From: Halomarinibacterium sp041392205
GTDB taxonomy: Bacteria > Bacteroidota > Bacteroidia > Flavobacteriales > Flavobacteriaceae
Length of the DNA stretch: 64,000 nt
Reading direction: 5' to 3'
Assembly (NCBI GenBank): GCA_041392205.1
Contig: JAWKMO010000007.1
Location: 62,001-126,000, forward strand
Under the pieces are notes generated by a model. The model did not search any database, had not been told where the DNA came from, and saw nothing but the letters and a program-made list of their open reading frames with translations. Positions 8,135-18,174 of the stretch are shown piece after piece (position 1 is the stretch's first letter; each line of letters starts with the position of its first letter). The translations under genes and the position numbers were made by a program.

Positions 8135-8608
8135 ATGCTCAATCTTATAGGAACATACCACTGTAAAGCAGATTCCAAGGGAAGGGTCATGATGCCGGCC
8201 GATTTAAAAAAACAACTAGCTCCGGTAGCAACTGCTGGTTTTGTGATAAAACGAGCGGTTTTTCAGTCTTGCTTAGAAATGTATCCTATGGAAGAATGGC
8301 ATAAGTTGATGCAAAAAGTAAGTGGGTTAAATCGATTTAATAGAAAAAACAATGATTTTATTCGTCGTTTTACTGCAGGTGTTAGAACGGTTGAAATGGA
8401 TGCTACGGGAAGGCTTAACATCCCTAAGGATTTAATGGATTTTGCCGGAATTGAAAAAGAAATAGTGCTCGCCTCTGCTATCAGTATTGTTGAGATTTGG
8501 GATGCGACCCAATATGAAAAAACCATAGATGATGCTGCAAGCGATTTTGCAAGCTTGGCTGAGGAAGTTATGGGAGGAGCCAATGAAATAGATGATGGAG
8601 TATCATAA
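8135..8608 (+). CDS. mraZ: Transcriptional regulator and cell-division protein MraZ
   Basis: 157 residues with two SpoVT/AbrB-like halves, each carrying the DxxGR signature: DSKGRVMMPADL (about 15-26) and DATGRLNIPKDL (about 89-100). MraZ forms ring oligomers that bind tandem repeats in its own promoter and represses the dcw operon. The matching boxes lie 45-95 bp upstream. It is the first gene of the cluster and overlaps rsmH by 17 bp. Confidence 0.97.
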   Translation: MLNLIGTYHCKADSKGRVMMPADLKKQLAPVATAGFVIKRAVFQSCLEMYPMEEWHKLMQKVSGLNRFNRKNNDFIRRFTAGVRTVEMDATGRLNIPKDLMDFAGIEKEIVLASAISIVEIWDATQYEKTIDDAASDFASLAEEVMGGANEIDDGVS

Positions 8609-9491
8609 CCCAGTTTTGCTAAAGGAGACTGTAGAAGGTCTTAACATCCAACCCAACGGGGTTTATGTGGATGTAACTTTTGGCGGCGGCGGACATTCTA
8701 AAGAAATATTAAAAAGACTAGGGGCTAAGGGTAAGCTTCTGGCTTTCGATCAAGATAAAGATGCGCTTAATAATGCTATCGATGATCCACGCTTTACGAT
8801 CATTAATCAAAACTTTAGGTTCCTAAAACGGTTTTTACGATTTTATGGACATACCAAAGTGGATGGAATTTTAGGAGACTTTGGGGTTTCCTCACATCAG
8901 TTTGATGTTCCAGAGCGTGGGTTTTCTACCCGATTTGAAGCAGATTTAGATATGCGTATGAACCAAGATAGCCCTATTTCGGCCTATCAAGTAGTAAATG
9001 ATTATGAGGAAAAATTACTTCGAAAAGCATTGTGGGAGTATGGCGAATTAAAAACTGCCGCTGGAATGGCAAGAGTAATTGTAGAGAGTAGGAAGCAGGA
9101 ACCAATTAAATCGAGTGAGCAATTAAAATTTGTTTTGGGAAGATTCCTTCCCAAGCATAAAGAAAACAAAATACTGGCGCAAGTGTTTCAAGCCATTCGT
9201 ATAGAAGTAAATCAGGAATTGGAGGTTTTAAAAGAGTTTCTGCTTCAAACTTCTGAAGTACTTCAACCGGGAGGTAGATTGAGTTTAATCTCTTACCATT
9301 CTTTAGAAGATAGATTGGTAAAGCGTTTTATGCGAAATGGTCTTTTTGAAGGAGAGCCTGAAAAAGATGTTTTTGGTAAAGTGGAGGTTCCCTTTAAAAC
9401 CATCGGGAAGTTTATCGTGCCTTCCGAAGAAGAAATAGTAGTAAACAATAGAGCGCGAAGTGCAAAATTAAGAATTGCTGAAAAAATTTAA
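8592..9491 (+). CDS. rsmH: 16S rRNA (cytosine-1402-N4)-methyltransferase RsmH
   Basis: 299 residues. It methylates N4 of C1402 in the decoding centre of 16S rRNA. The SAM-binding motif VDVTFGGGGHS is at about 28-38, AFDQD ends the next strand, and the family signatures DFGVSSHQFD and ISYHSLEDRLVK are present. It starts with two adjacent ATGs inside the mraZ 3' end. An ftsL-like gene follows after 5 bp. Confidence 0.96.
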   Translation: MMEYHNPVLLKETVEGLNIQPNGVYVDVTFGGGGHSKEILKRLGAKGKLLAFDQDKDALNNAIDDPRFTIINQNFRFLKRFLRFYGHTKVDGILGDFGVSSHQFDVPERGFSTRFEADLDMRMNQDSPISAYQVVNDYEEKLLRKALWEYGELKTAAGMARVIVESRKQEPIKSSEQLKFVLGRFLPKHKENKILAQVFQAIRIEVNQELEVLKEFLLQTSEVLQPGGRLSLISYHSLEDRLVKRFMRNGLFEGEPEKDVFGKVEVPFKTIGKFIVPSEEEIVVNNRARSAKLRIAEKI

Positions 9492-9496
9492 GGGTT

Positions 9497-9814
9497 ATGA
9501 AAAAGCGCTTTTACCATATCATAAAAGGAACATTTTTGGTAAGTGATGATGCTTTCAAAAATTGGCGGTTTATCATTTTTCTATCATTACTGGCTCTTAT
9601 AATGATAGGGAGCTCGCACCAAGCCGATAAAAAAGTACATCAAATAGCACGTTTAAGCAATGAAGTAAAAGAATTAAAAAGTGAATATGTAGATGTGAGA
9701 ATGCAGTTAATGCAAACTAAAATGGAAAGTAAAATTATTAAAGCCATGGAAAGAAGAGGGCTTTATCCATCAGAGATTCCGCCACAAAAAATTATTATAA
9801 AAAAAAGGGAATAA
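9497..9814 (+). CDS. FtsL-like division protein
   Basis: 105 residues: short basic cytoplasmic tail, one membrane span (about 26-40, FIIFLSLLALIMIG) and a coiled-coil periplasmic part (about 45-80), ending in a basic tail. This architecture, size and location between rsmH and ftsI are those of FtsL, which joins FtsQ and FtsB in regulating FtsWI. Sequence identity with proteobacterial FtsL is not recognisable by eye, so the call rests on topology and synteny. It precedes ftsI by only 3 bp. Confidence 0.85.
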   Translation: MKKRFYHIIKGTFLVSDDAFKNWRFIIFLSLLALIMIGSSHQADKKVHQIARLSNEVKELKSEYVDVRMQLMQTKMESKIIKAMERRGLYPSEIPPQKIIIKKRE

Positions 9815-9817
9815 AAC

Positions 9818-11818
9818 ATGCCCACAGAAGATAAAAACATAGTTAACCGTTTCTACTTCATTGCCGGAGGGATGTTCATCTTTGCTGGGCTTATTGTGTT
9901 TAAATTAATTAGTATTCAATTTATACAAGGGGATAAATACCGAGAGCTAGCACTTCAAAACACCACCAAAAACTTCACCATCGAAGCCAATCGAGGGAAT
10001 GTGTATGCCGATGATGGGAGTTTATTAGCAACCTCGGTTCCTAAATATGATATTCGTTTTGATGCTGTAACGGTAGCTAAAACCGATTTTGACGAGAATC
10101 TTGTTCCGCTTTCAAAAGAATTGGGCAAGCTTTTTAATAAGTCGGCATCGTATTATCAAAATTATTTAAGAAAAGCTAGAGCCGATAAAAATAGATACTT
10201 GCTTGTAGCTAAAGGGTTGGGATACTCAGATTATGTAAAAGTTAAAAATATGCCCTTGTTTAACAAAGGTCCTTATCGAGGGGGCATTATTGTAGAACAA
10301 AATACCGTACGGGAACACCCCATGGGGAAAGTAGGGGAGCGACTGGTGGGGAACCAAAAGAATTTAGAAAAAGAAGTTTATGAAGTAGGTTTTGAAGGGG
10401 CCTTTGATGCGTTCCTGCGAGGGAAAAATGGACAGCGATTAAAGCAAAAAATTGCCAAAGGTCAATGGAAACCTGTTTCTGATGAAAATGAAATTGAACC
10501 CCAAGATGGCTATGATATTGTTACTACTATCAATGTAAATATTCAAGATATAGCGCATCATGCACTCCTAAAACAAATGGAATATTATGAAGCAGAACAC
10601 GGCAGTGTCATTGTGATGGAAGTTAAAACAGGAGCAATAAAAGCCATCGCAAACCTAGGAAAAACTACAGCGGGTACTTATTACGAAAAATTAAATTATG
10701 CCGTAGGTGAGAGTCACGAACCAGGTTCAACCTTTAAAGTGATGGCATTTTTAGCAGCACTGGAAGATAAAGTAATTGATACAGCCACTGTTGTTGATAC
10801 TAAGCAAGGAAGTAAGCGCTTTTATGGTAGAAATATAACCGACTCCAAACATGGAGGCTATGGTGAAATATCGGCTGCCAAGGCCTTAGAAGTGTCTTCA
10901 AACATTGGTTTGGCTTCTTTAATTGATGAGCATTATGCCAAAAATCCTACCCAGTTTATCGATCGAATAAAGGCCTGGCATCTTAACGAAAAAGTTGGGA
11001 TTCCTATTGCTGGAGAAGGAGCGCCTATGATACCAGAACCGGGTCACCCAAAATGGAGTAAAAATGCACTCCCATCCATGGCGTATGGATATAATTTACG
11101 AATGACGCCCTTACAAACATTAACCTTTTATAATGCTATTGCCAATAATGGAGTGATGGTAAAGCCCCGTTTTATAAAAGAAATAAAAACCATGAATGGC
11201 GATGTGAAAACTTTTAATACTGAAGTGATTAACTCAAAAATTTGTTCGGATAAAGCACTTTCGGAAATAAAAGACATTCTAAAAAATATTGTAAAAAGAG
11301 GAACTGGTAAAAGTTTGTATTCTGAAAATTTTTCTATGGCTGGCAAAACAGGAACTGCCCGAACTGAGTATTGGCAGGAAGGATGGGAAAAGGAACGCAA
11401 GTATATCTCTTCTTTTGCTGGATATTTTCCTGCAGAAAACCCAAAATACTCTTGTATTGTAGTAATCCATAAGCCCAGTACCAAAAAAGGATACTACGGA
11501 GCCGATGTTACTGGGCCTGTTTTTAAAAGGATTGCTCAAAAAATATTTACCGATAGCCCATTAATAGATGCTGTAAACGAAGAAAATCCTAAAGCTCCAG
11601 AGGTTGCAAAAGATTTCGAAAGGTATTACGCTAAAGTACAAAATGGAGGCTCTAAAGTCCCCAATGTAGTTGGAATGACAGGAATGGATGCAATTTCAAT
11701 ATTGGAAAATTTAGGATTAAAAGTTGTCATATATGGGAATGGAACGGTTAAAGAACAATCGATTCCATCGGGTGAAAAACTTCAAAAAGGGCAAAAAATA
11801 ATACTTAACTTATCGTGA
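9818..11818 (+). CDS. ftsI: Division-specific class B penicillin-binding protein (FtsI/PBP3) with PASTA domain
   Basis: 666 residues. Septal peptidoglycan transpeptidase, partner of FtsW. One N-terminal membrane span (about 13-30) is followed by a pedestal domain and the transpeptidase domain. Catalytic motifs: SxxK in GSTFKV (Ser about 303), SSN (about 365) and KTGTA (about 510). The C-terminus carries one PASTA domain (about 605-666, starting VPNVVGM), more familiar from Gram-positive PBPs but common in Bacteroidota FtsI. Its TGA overlaps the murE GTG start. Confidence 0.95.
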   Translation: MPTEDKNIVNRFYFIAGGMFIFAGLIVFKLISIQFIQGDKYRELALQNTTKNFTIEANRGNVYADDGSLLATSVPKYDIRFDAVTVAKTDFDENLVPLSKELGKLFNKSASYYQNYLRKARADKNRYLLVAKGLGYSDYVKVKNMPLFNKGPYRGGIIVEQNTVREHPMGKVGERLVGNQKNLEKEVYEVGFEGAFDAFLRGKNGQRLKQKIAKGQWKPVSDENEIEPQDGYDIVTTINVNIQDIAHHALLKQMEYYEAEHGSVIVMEVKTGAIKAIANLGKTTAGTYYEKLNYAVGESHEPGSTFKVMAFLAALEDKVIDTATVVDTKQGSKRFYGRNITDSKHGGYGEISAAKALEVSSNIGLASLIDEHYAKNPTQFIDRIKAWHLNEKVGIPIAGEGAPMIPEPGHPKWSKNALPSMAYGYNLRMTPLQTLTFYNAIANNGVMVKPRFIKEIKTMNGDVKTFNTEVINSKICSDKALSEIKDILKNIVKRGTGKSLYSENFSMAGKTGTARTEYWQEGWEKERKYISSFAGYFPAENPKYSCIVVIHKPSTKKGYYGADVTGPVFKRIAQKIFTDSPLIDAVNEENPKAPEVAKDFERYYAKVQNGGSKVPNVVGMTGMDAISILENLGLKVVIYGNGTVKEQSIPSGEKLQKGQKIILNLS

Positions 11819-13278
11819 TTGTATTAAAAGACATATTATACAAAGTACCCCTTGAAAAAGTGGTGGGAAACACCTCTGTTGCCATCACAAATATAGAGTT
11901 CGATTCTAGAAAAGTTGGGTTAAACGATGTTTTTGTAGCCATAAAAGGAACCCAAAGTGACGGTCATGAGTTTATTAAAATGGCTTCCGAAAAAGGAGCT
12001 ATTGCCATAGTTTGTGAAACATTGCCCGAACTTATTATAAATGGTATTACCTATGTTCAAGTTAAGGATTCGCAAGAAGCACTTGCTCGAATAGCGGCCA
12101 ATTTTTATGAAAACCCTTCCGAAAGTTTACAATTGGTAGGAGTTACGGGTACCAATGGTAAAACTACCATTTCTAGTTTGTTATTCGAGCTTTTTAAAAA
12201 TGCGGGATTTAAAACGGGACTACTTTCTACAGTAACAATTAAAGTCGATAATAAAGTCTATCCCGCAACACATACTACACCAGATTCACTTACCCTTAAT
12301 AAGTATTTACGTGAAATGGTCGATGCCGGGGTAACCTACTGTTTTATGGAAGTGAGCTCTCATGGAATTCATCAAAAAAGAACCGATGCCCTAAAATTTG
12401 CAGGAGGTATTTTCACTAACCTTACCCACGATCATTTAGATTATCATAAAGATTTTAAGGAATATCGAGATGTGAAGAAACTATTCTTTGACCAGTTGCC
12501 CAAGTCGGCATTTGCATTAACCAATGCAGATGATAAAAATGGTCTGGTGATGCTTCAAAATACAGTTGCCAAAAAATATACCTACGCTTTAAAAAGCATG
12601 GCAGATTATAAAGCACAAATTTTAGAAAACCAGTTTACAGGGCTGTTGCTAAAAATAAACACTCATGAGCTTTGGGTAAAACTGATTGGAAATTTTAATG
12701 CCTATAATGTATTAGCTATTTATGCCGCTTCCGATTTATTAGGATTAAATACCTTAGAAACACTTCAATTAATAAGTGCTTTAGAAAGTGTAAAAGGAAG
12801 ATTTCAGTATAGCGTTTCATCCAAAAATATTACAGCCATTGTAGATTATGCGCACACACCAGATGCGCTTAAAAATGTACTGGAAACGATTAATGCTATT
12901 CGAACTGGAAATGAAAGGCTTATTACCGTCGTTGGCTGTGGAGGAAATCGTGATGCTGAAAAAAGACCCAAAATGGGAAACATAGCTGCTGCGTTAAGCA
13001 CGAAAGTAATTTTCACGAGCGATAACCCAAGAAACGAAGATCCCGAGAGTATTATCATGGCCATAGAAAAAGGGGTTTCGCCGGAAAATTATAAAAAGAC
13101 TTTATCCATAACCGATAGGAAGCAAGCTATAAAAACCGCTTGCCAAATGGCTAACGAAGGAGATATCATATTAATAGCGGGAAAAGGACACGAAACCTAT
13201 CAAGAAATTAAGGGAGAACGTTTCGATTTTGATGATTTTAAAATTGTAAACCAATTATTAACCGATTTACATAAATAA
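11815..13278 (+). CDS. murE: UDP-MurNAc-L-Ala-D-Glu:meso-diaminopimelate ligase MurE
   Basis: 487 residues. It adds the third residue of the peptidoglycan stem peptide. The ATP-binding P-loop is GTNGKTT (about 110-116), with the Mur-ligase HTTPD and ELSS/EVSSHG motifs downstream. The DNPR motif in TSDNPRNEDP (about 403) marks specificity for meso-diaminopimelate rather than lysine. It starts at GTG within the ftsI stop codon (GTGA), implying translational coupling. The next gene, mraY, starts 1 bp after its stop. Confidence 0.96.
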   Translation: MIVLKDILYKVPLEKVVGNTSVAITNIEFDSRKVGLNDVFVAIKGTQSDGHEFIKMASEKGAIAIVCETLPELIINGITYVQVKDSQEALARIAANFYENPSESLQLVGVTGTNGKTTISSLLFELFKNAGFKTGLLSTVTIKVDNKVYPATHTTPDSLTLNKYLREMVDAGVTYCFMEVSSHGIHQKRTDALKFAGGIFTNLTHDHLDYHKDFKEYRDVKKLFFDQLPKSAFALTNADDKNGLVMLQNTVAKKYTYALKSMADYKAQILENQFTGLLLKINTHELWVKLIGNFNAYNVLAIYAASDLLGLNTLETLQLISALESVKGRFQYSVSSKNITAIVDYAHTPDALKNVLETINAIRTGNERLITVVGCGGNRDAEKRPKMGNIAAALSTKVIFTSDNPRNEDPESIIMAIEKGVSPENYKKTLSITDRKQAIKTACQMANEGDIILIAGKGHETYQEIKGERFDFDDFKIVNQLLTDLHK

Positions 13279-13279
13279 A

Positions 13280-14512
13280 ATGTTGTACTATCTATTTGAT
13301 TTTTTAGATAAAAACTACGATTTACCTGGTGCTGGATTGTTTCAGTTTATCACTTTTAGGGCCGCTTTGGCAGTGATAGTTTCTTTGGTTATTGCGACAT
13401 TTTATGGAAAAAGAATTATTGCCTATTTACAAAAAAAACAAGTTGGGGAGACCATTCGAAATTTAGGCTTAGAAGGACAAAATGAAAAAGCAGGGACACC
13501 TACTATGGGTGGAATCATTATCATTCTCGCTACCATTGTTCCAGTATTACTCTTTGCCAAACTGGAAAATATTTACGTCATCATGCTTTTGGTTACTACG
13601 GTATGGATGGGCACCATAGGCTTTATTGATGATTACATTAAAAAATTTAAAAAAGATAAAGCCGGATTGCCTGGAAAATTTAAGGTATTTGGACAAGTTG
13701 GTTTGGGAATTATTATTGGATCCACTATGTATTTCCACGATGATATTACCGTGCGGAGGGAAAAAATGGACAAACCAGTAGCACAAGAACAGATAACCCA
13801 AAAGGCTTCAGAAGATTTTTATGAAGAAGAAAAGACACTTTTAACGACCCTTCCTTTTGTTAAAGATAATGAAATCAATTACGAAAAACTGGTTACTTGG
13901 GCTGGGGAAGATTATAAAAAATTGGCTTGGTTGGTTTTTATCCCTATTGTCATTTTTATTATTACTGCGGTTTCTAACGGAGCCAATCTTACCGATGGAA
14001 TTGATGGGCTAGCAGCAGGAACTTCAGCCATCATCGGGGTTACCCTTGCCATTTTTGCTTGGGTTTCGGGGAATGTTATTTTTTCAGACTACCTAAATAT
14101 AATGTACATCCCCAACACAGGCGAGCTTACCATTTTTATTATGGCATTTGTAGGAGCACTTATTGGGTTCTTGTGGTACAATGCTTATCCTGCACAAGTG
14201 TTTATGGGCGATACTGGGAGCTTGACTATTGGTGGGATTATCGCTGTAATCGCCATTGCCATTAGAAAAGAATGGCTTATTCCTATTCTTTGTGGGGTTT
14301 TTTTAATGGAAAACCTTTCGGTAGTAATGCAGGTTAGTTGGTTTAAGTATACAAAAAAGAAATACGGCGAAGGGAGAAGAATTTTTAGAATGTCGCCCTT
14401 ACATCACCATTACCAAGTGAAAGGTTATCATGAAAGTAAAATTGTAACCCGATTTTGGATTGTAAGCATAGTGCTAGCGGTAGTAACGATTGTGACATTG
14501 AAAATTAGGTAA
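13280..14512 (+). CDS. mraY: Phospho-MurNAc-pentapeptide translocase MraY
   Basis: 410 residues, about 50 longer than the E. coli enzyme. It transfers phospho-MurNAc-pentapeptide to undecaprenyl phosphate to make lipid I. About ten membrane spans are visible. Catalytic aspartates lie in FIDDYIKK (about 115), NLTDGIDGLA (about 236) and MGDTGS (about 310), and the HHHYQ motif is near residue 375. The extra length is a hydrophilic, acidic loop at about residues 155-205; this insertion is usual in Bacteroidota MraY (recollection). Tight spacing on both sides places it inside the dcw operon. Confidence 0.96.
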   Translation: MLYYLFDFLDKNYDLPGAGLFQFITFRAALAVIVSLVIATFYGKRIIAYLQKKQVGETIRNLGLEGQNEKAGTPTMGGIIIILATIVPVLLFAKLENIYVIMLLVTTVWMGTIGFIDDYIKKFKKDKAGLPGKFKVFGQVGLGIIIGSTMYFHDDITVRREKMDKPVAQEQITQKASEDFYEEEKTLLTTLPFVKDNEINYEKLVTWAGEDYKKLAWLVFIPIVIFIITAVSNGANLTDGIDGLAAGTSAIIGVTLAIFAWVSGNVIFSDYLNIMYIPNTGELTIFIMAFVGALIGFLWYNAYPAQVFMGDTGSLTIGGIIAVIAIAIRKEWLIPILCGVFLMENLSVVMQVSWFKYTKKKYGEGRRIFRMSPLHHHYQVKGYHESKIVTRFWIVSIVLAVVTIVTLKIR

Positions 14513-14514
14513 AC

Positions 14515-15849
14515 ATGACACCGCTATTGGTCATTTTAGGAGCAGGAGAGAGTGGCGTTGGAACGGCCATTTTGGGTAAAAAAGAAGGGTACGAAGTCTT
14601 TGTTTCAGACTTCGGAAAAATAAAGGAAACCTACAAACAAGTTCTTAAACATTTTGAGATTGAATGGGAAGATAATGGTCATAACGAAGCAAAAATCCTT
14701 TCGGCAGAGGTAGTGATGAAAAGCCCTGGGATTCCAGACAAAGCACCCATAGTGGTAAAGCTAAAGGAAGTAGGAATTAAAGTTATTTCGGAAATTGAAT
14801 TTGCTTCAAAATATACCCAAGCAACAATCGTAGGAATTACGGGTAGCAACGGGAAAACCACCACAGCTACGCTTACCTATGAGTTGTTAAGAAAACAATT
14901 GCATGTGGCTTTGGGTGGAAACATTGGAAAAAGCTTTGCCCAACAAGTGGCTGAAGGCACTTACCAAAATTATGTATTGGAGTTGAGCAGTTTTCAGTTA
15001 GACGGAATAGAAACTTTTCGACCGCACATTGCCGTATTAACCAATATTACACCAGATCATTTGGATAGGTATGATTATGATTTTAATAAGTATATCGCTT
15101 CAAAATTCAGGATTGTAATGAATCAAACAAAGGAGGACTATTTTATCTATAATGCCGATGATGAAGTAATCGTAAACTGGCTTCGAAAATACCCTATTCA
15201 ATCACAATTAATACCTTTTTCATTAACAAGAAAGTTTGAAAAAGGGACCTATTTAGAAGAAAAAAACATAATAATAAAAACAGGAATTAACTCACATACT
15301 ATGTCCATCGCAAATCTACAATTAACCGGAAATCATAACTTAAAAAATGCCATGGCAGCATCCACCGTAGCTACATTATTAAAAATTAGAAAGGAAACCA
15401 TACGGCAATGTTTAGAAAGTTTTCAAGGTGTAGAACACCGGTTGGAAAAAGTTTTAAAGATTAATAATGTCACTTATATCAATGATTCCAAAGCCACCAA
15501 TGTGAATGCCACATTTTATGCATTGGATAGTATGGAAACACCTACTGTTTGGATTGTAGGGGGTATTGACAAAGGCAATGAATATGAAGAATTACTTCCC
15601 TTGGTAAATGAAAAAGTAAAAGCCATCATTTGCCTAGGAGTCGATAACCAAAAGATTATAAAAACCTTTGGAAATGTGGTAGATATAATGGTGGAAACCG
15701 AGAGCATGAACGATGCAGTACAAGTGGCATATAAACTTTCTGAAAAAGGAGATACCGTATTACTCTCTCCAGCTTGCGCAAGTTTCGACTTGTTTGAAAA
15801 CTATGAAGATCGTGGACGACAGTTTAAAAATGCCGTTAGAAATTTATAA
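14515..15849 (+). CDS. murD: UDP-MurNAc-L-alanine:D-glutamate ligase MurD
   Basis: 444 residues. It adds D-Glu to UDP-MurNAc-L-Ala in the cytoplasm. An N-terminal Rossmann-like UDP-binding domain (LGAGESGVG at about 8-16) is followed by the ATP-binding P-loop GSNGKTT (about 111-117), the LELSSFQLD motif (about 155-163) and a C-terminal ligase domain with NDSKATN (about 323). It starts 2 bp after mraY and ends 3 bp before ftsW. Confidence 0.96.
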   Translation: MTPLLVILGAGESGVGTAILGKKEGYEVFVSDFGKIKETYKQVLKHFEIEWEDNGHNEAKILSAEVVMKSPGIPDKAPIVVKLKEVGIKVISEIEFASKYTQATIVGITGSNGKTTTATLTYELLRKQLHVALGGNIGKSFAQQVAEGTYQNYVLELSSFQLDGIETFRPHIAVLTNITPDHLDRYDYDFNKYIASKFRIVMNQTKEDYFIYNADDEVIVNWLRKYPIQSQLIPFSLTRKFEKGTYLEEKNIIIKTGINSHTMSIANLQLTGNHNLKNAMAASTVATLLKIRKETIRQCLESFQGVEHRLEKVLKINNVTYINDSKATNVNATFYALDSMETPTVWIVGGIDKGNEYEELLPLVNEKVKAIICLGVDNQKIIKTFGNVVDIMVETESMNDAVQVAYKLSEKGDTVLLSPACASFDLFENYEDRGRQFKNAVRNL

Positions 15850-15852
15850 ATA

Positions 15853-17043
15853 ATGAAAAACGTATTTCACTATTTACAAGGAGATAAAGCTATTTGGGCG
15901 GTTATAGCACTTTTGGCCATATTCTCTTTCTTACCCGTATACAGTGCCAGTAGTAACTTGGCCTATTTATATGGAAATGGAAATACGCTACAGTTTTTAC
16001 TAAAACATTTTGCACATTTATTATTAGGATTTGCGATACTATACGGCGTGCATAAAATCCCGTATCATTATTTTAGAGGACTTTCCATTATTGCACTTCC
16101 CGTTATTATTATTTTATTGCTTATAACAGTAAGCCAAGGAAATACTATAGACGGGGCTAACGCAAGTAGATGGATACGAATCCCTTTTGTGGGAGTTACG
16201 TTTCAAACTTCGGCATTGGCATCGGTAGTATTAATGGTTTATGTAGCTCGTTATTTATCGCGTATAAAGGACAAGCAACTTACATTTAAGGAAACCCTTC
16301 TTCCTTTATGGATTCCAGTCTTTATAATTATAGGATTAATTCTTCCTGCCAACTTCTCTACGGCGGCAATCATTTTTACTATGGTGGTAGTCCTAGTATT
16401 TATTGGGGGATATCCTTTACGTTATCTAGGAATTATTTTAGGCACGGGATTCCTTTTTTTAACTCTTTTTGTATTGAGTGCAAAAGCTTTTCCTGACGTT
16501 TTTCCGAATCGGGTAGATACATGGATTAGCCGAATTGAAAACTTTACTAATAATGAAGATACCGAAGCCGATTACCAAATTGAAAAGGCAAAAATTGCTA
16601 TTGCCTCAGGGGGAGTAATAGGCTTAGGGCCAGGGAAAAGTGTTCAGAAAAACTTTTTGCCACAATCCTCTTCAGACTTTATTTATGCCGTTATCGTAGA
16701 AGAATTTGGAATTGCTGGTGCCTTGTTTTTACTGCTTTTATACCTTTTGTTACTTTTTAGATTGGTTATAGTTATCCATAAAAGTAGTGCCCTTTTTGGT
16801 AAGCTTTTAGTTATTGGAGTGGGCCTTCCTATCATTTTTCAAGCATTAATTAATATGGGCGTAGCCGTAGAATTATTTCCAGTAACAGGGCAAACCTTAC
16901 CCCTAGTAAGTAGTGGGGGAACTTCTATTTGGATGACCTGTCTTGCGTTGGGAATGATTTTAAGTGTTAGCGCCAAACGTGAAATCCCCTTAAAAGAAGA
17001 AAAAGAAGAAAACCCATTGGATATTTTAAGTGAAGCCATATAG
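15853..17043 (+). CDS. ftsW: Septal peptidoglycan polymerase FtsW (SEDS family)
   Basis: 396 residues, about ten membrane spans. SEDS glycosyltransferase that polymerises lipid II together with FtsI. Family landmarks: ASRWIRIPF after the third span, GLGPGKSVQKNFLPQSSSDFIYA in the catalytic loop region (about 255-280, broken here only by my description), and the C-terminal SSGGTS motif (about 354). Context and motifs favour FtsW over RodA. The 3' end overlaps murG by 14 bp. Confidence 0.95.
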   Translation: MKNVFHYLQGDKAIWAVIALLAIFSFLPVYSASSNLAYLYGNGNTLQFLLKHFAHLLLGFAILYGVHKIPYHYFRGLSIIALPVIIILLLITVSQGNTIDGANASRWIRIPFVGVTFQTSALASVVLMVYVARYLSRIKDKQLTFKETLLPLWIPVFIIIGLILPANFSTAAIIFTMVVVLVFIGGYPLRYLGIILGTGFLFLTLFVLSAKAFPDVFPNRVDTWISRIENFTNNEDTEADYQIEKAKIAIASGGVIGLGPGKSVQKNFLPQSSSDFIYAVIVEEFGIAGALFLLLLYLLLLFRLVIVIHKSSALFGKLLVIGVGLPIIFQALINMGVAVELFPVTGQTLPLVSSGGTSIWMTCLALGMILSVSAKREIPLKEEKEENPLDILSEAI

Positions 17044-18118
17044 ATTTATCATATCAGGAGGAGGTACTGGGGGTCATATTTACCCAGCCATTGCTATTGC
17101 AAACGAGTTAAAACTTCGTTACCCTAAGGCCGAATTTCTATTTGTTGGTGCTAAAGACCGCATGGAAATGGAGAAAGTTCCAGAGGCGGGTTATAAGATA
17201 AAAGGATTATGGATTTCGGGTTTGCAACGAAATTTAAAAGTGAGCAACCTTGCTTTTCCATTTAAACTTACTTCCAGCTTAATCCGTTCCCGAAAAATCA
17301 TCAAAGACTTTAAGCCCGATGCTGCTATTGGTACAGGAGGATATGCCAGTGCGCCATTGTTGAGGGTAGCTTCCATGAAAAAAATTCCATGTGTTATCCA
17401 AGAACAGAATAGTCACGCGGGCATAACCAATAAATGGTTAAGCAAAAAAGTACAAAAAATTTGTGTGGCATATAAAGGAATGGAACAATTCTTTCCGAAG
17501 GAAAAAATAGTACTCACGGGCAATCCTGTACGACAAGATTTAATAGAAATACCATCTAAAAGAGAAGAAGCCTTCCATTTTTTTAATCTCACTAAAGAAA
17601 AGAAAACGGTATTAGTACTAGGAGGAAGTTTAGGAGCAAGAACCATTAATCAACTTATTGAAAAAGAGCTTTCTTTTTTTGAAGAGAATAATTTACAAGT
17701 CATCTGGCAATGTGGGAAATATTATTATGAACAGTACAAAGACTTTGCTTCAAAAAGTACACAAGTGCACGCATTTTTAAACAGAATGGATTTGGCGTAT
17801 GCAGCGGCAGATATTATTATATCAAGATCTGGGGCGTTATCGGTTTCAGAATTATGTTTGGTTGGGAAGCCTGTCATTTTTATTCCGTCGCCCAACGTTT
17901 CAGAGGATCACCAAACCAAAAATGCGCAAGCTATAGTAAATGAAGATGCTGCTATTATGATTAAAGAAACCGATTTAGAAACGCATTTTGAATCTAAATT
18001 TTTAGGCCTTATCCAGTCTAAAGAAATACAATCAAAACTTTCAGAAAACATAAAGAAACTTGCAAAACCGAATGCAACCAAAGACATTGTTACTGAAATT
18101 GAAAAACTATTAAAATAA
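17030..18118 (+). CDS. murG: UDP-GlcNAc:undecaprenyl-PP-MurNAc-pentapeptide GlcNAc transferase MurG
   Basis: 362 residues, GT-B fold family 28. It converts lipid I to lipid II on the inner face of the cytoplasmic membrane. The G-loops SGGGTGGHIYPA (about 9-20) and LGGSLGARTIN (about 198-208) are conserved, as is the donor-binding SRSGALSVSEL region (about 264). It begins inside ftsW, with a 14-bp overlap. A 56-bp spacer separates it from murC, the longest gap between mraZ and ftsA. Confidence 0.96.
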   Translation: MKPYRFIISGGGTGGHIYPAIAIANELKLRYPKAEFLFVGAKDRMEMEKVPEAGYKIKGLWISGLQRNLKVSNLAFPFKLTSSLIRSRKIIKDFKPDAAIGTGGYASAPLLRVASMKKIPCVIQEQNSHAGITNKWLSKKVQKICVAYKGMEQFFPKEKIVLTGNPVRQDLIEIPSKREEAFHFFNLTKEKKTVLVLGGSLGARTINQLIEKELSFFEENNLQVIWQCGKYYYEQYKDFASKSTQVHAFLNRMDLAYAAADIIISRSGALSVSELCLVGKPVIFIPSPNVSEDHQTKNAQAIVNEDAAIMIKETDLETHFESKFLGLIQSKEIQSKLSENIKKLAKPNATKDIVTEIEKLLK

Positions 18119-18174
18119 AACGCCCTTTTTTGAAGGGGATTTTGGGGAAGTTTCCTCATTAAGAGCTTTAAGAT

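Noticed and set aside
18119..18174. Possible internal promoter or terminator between murG and murC
   Set aside because: No TAnnTTTG element and no stable hairpin; only a C/G-rich stretch that I cannot interpret.
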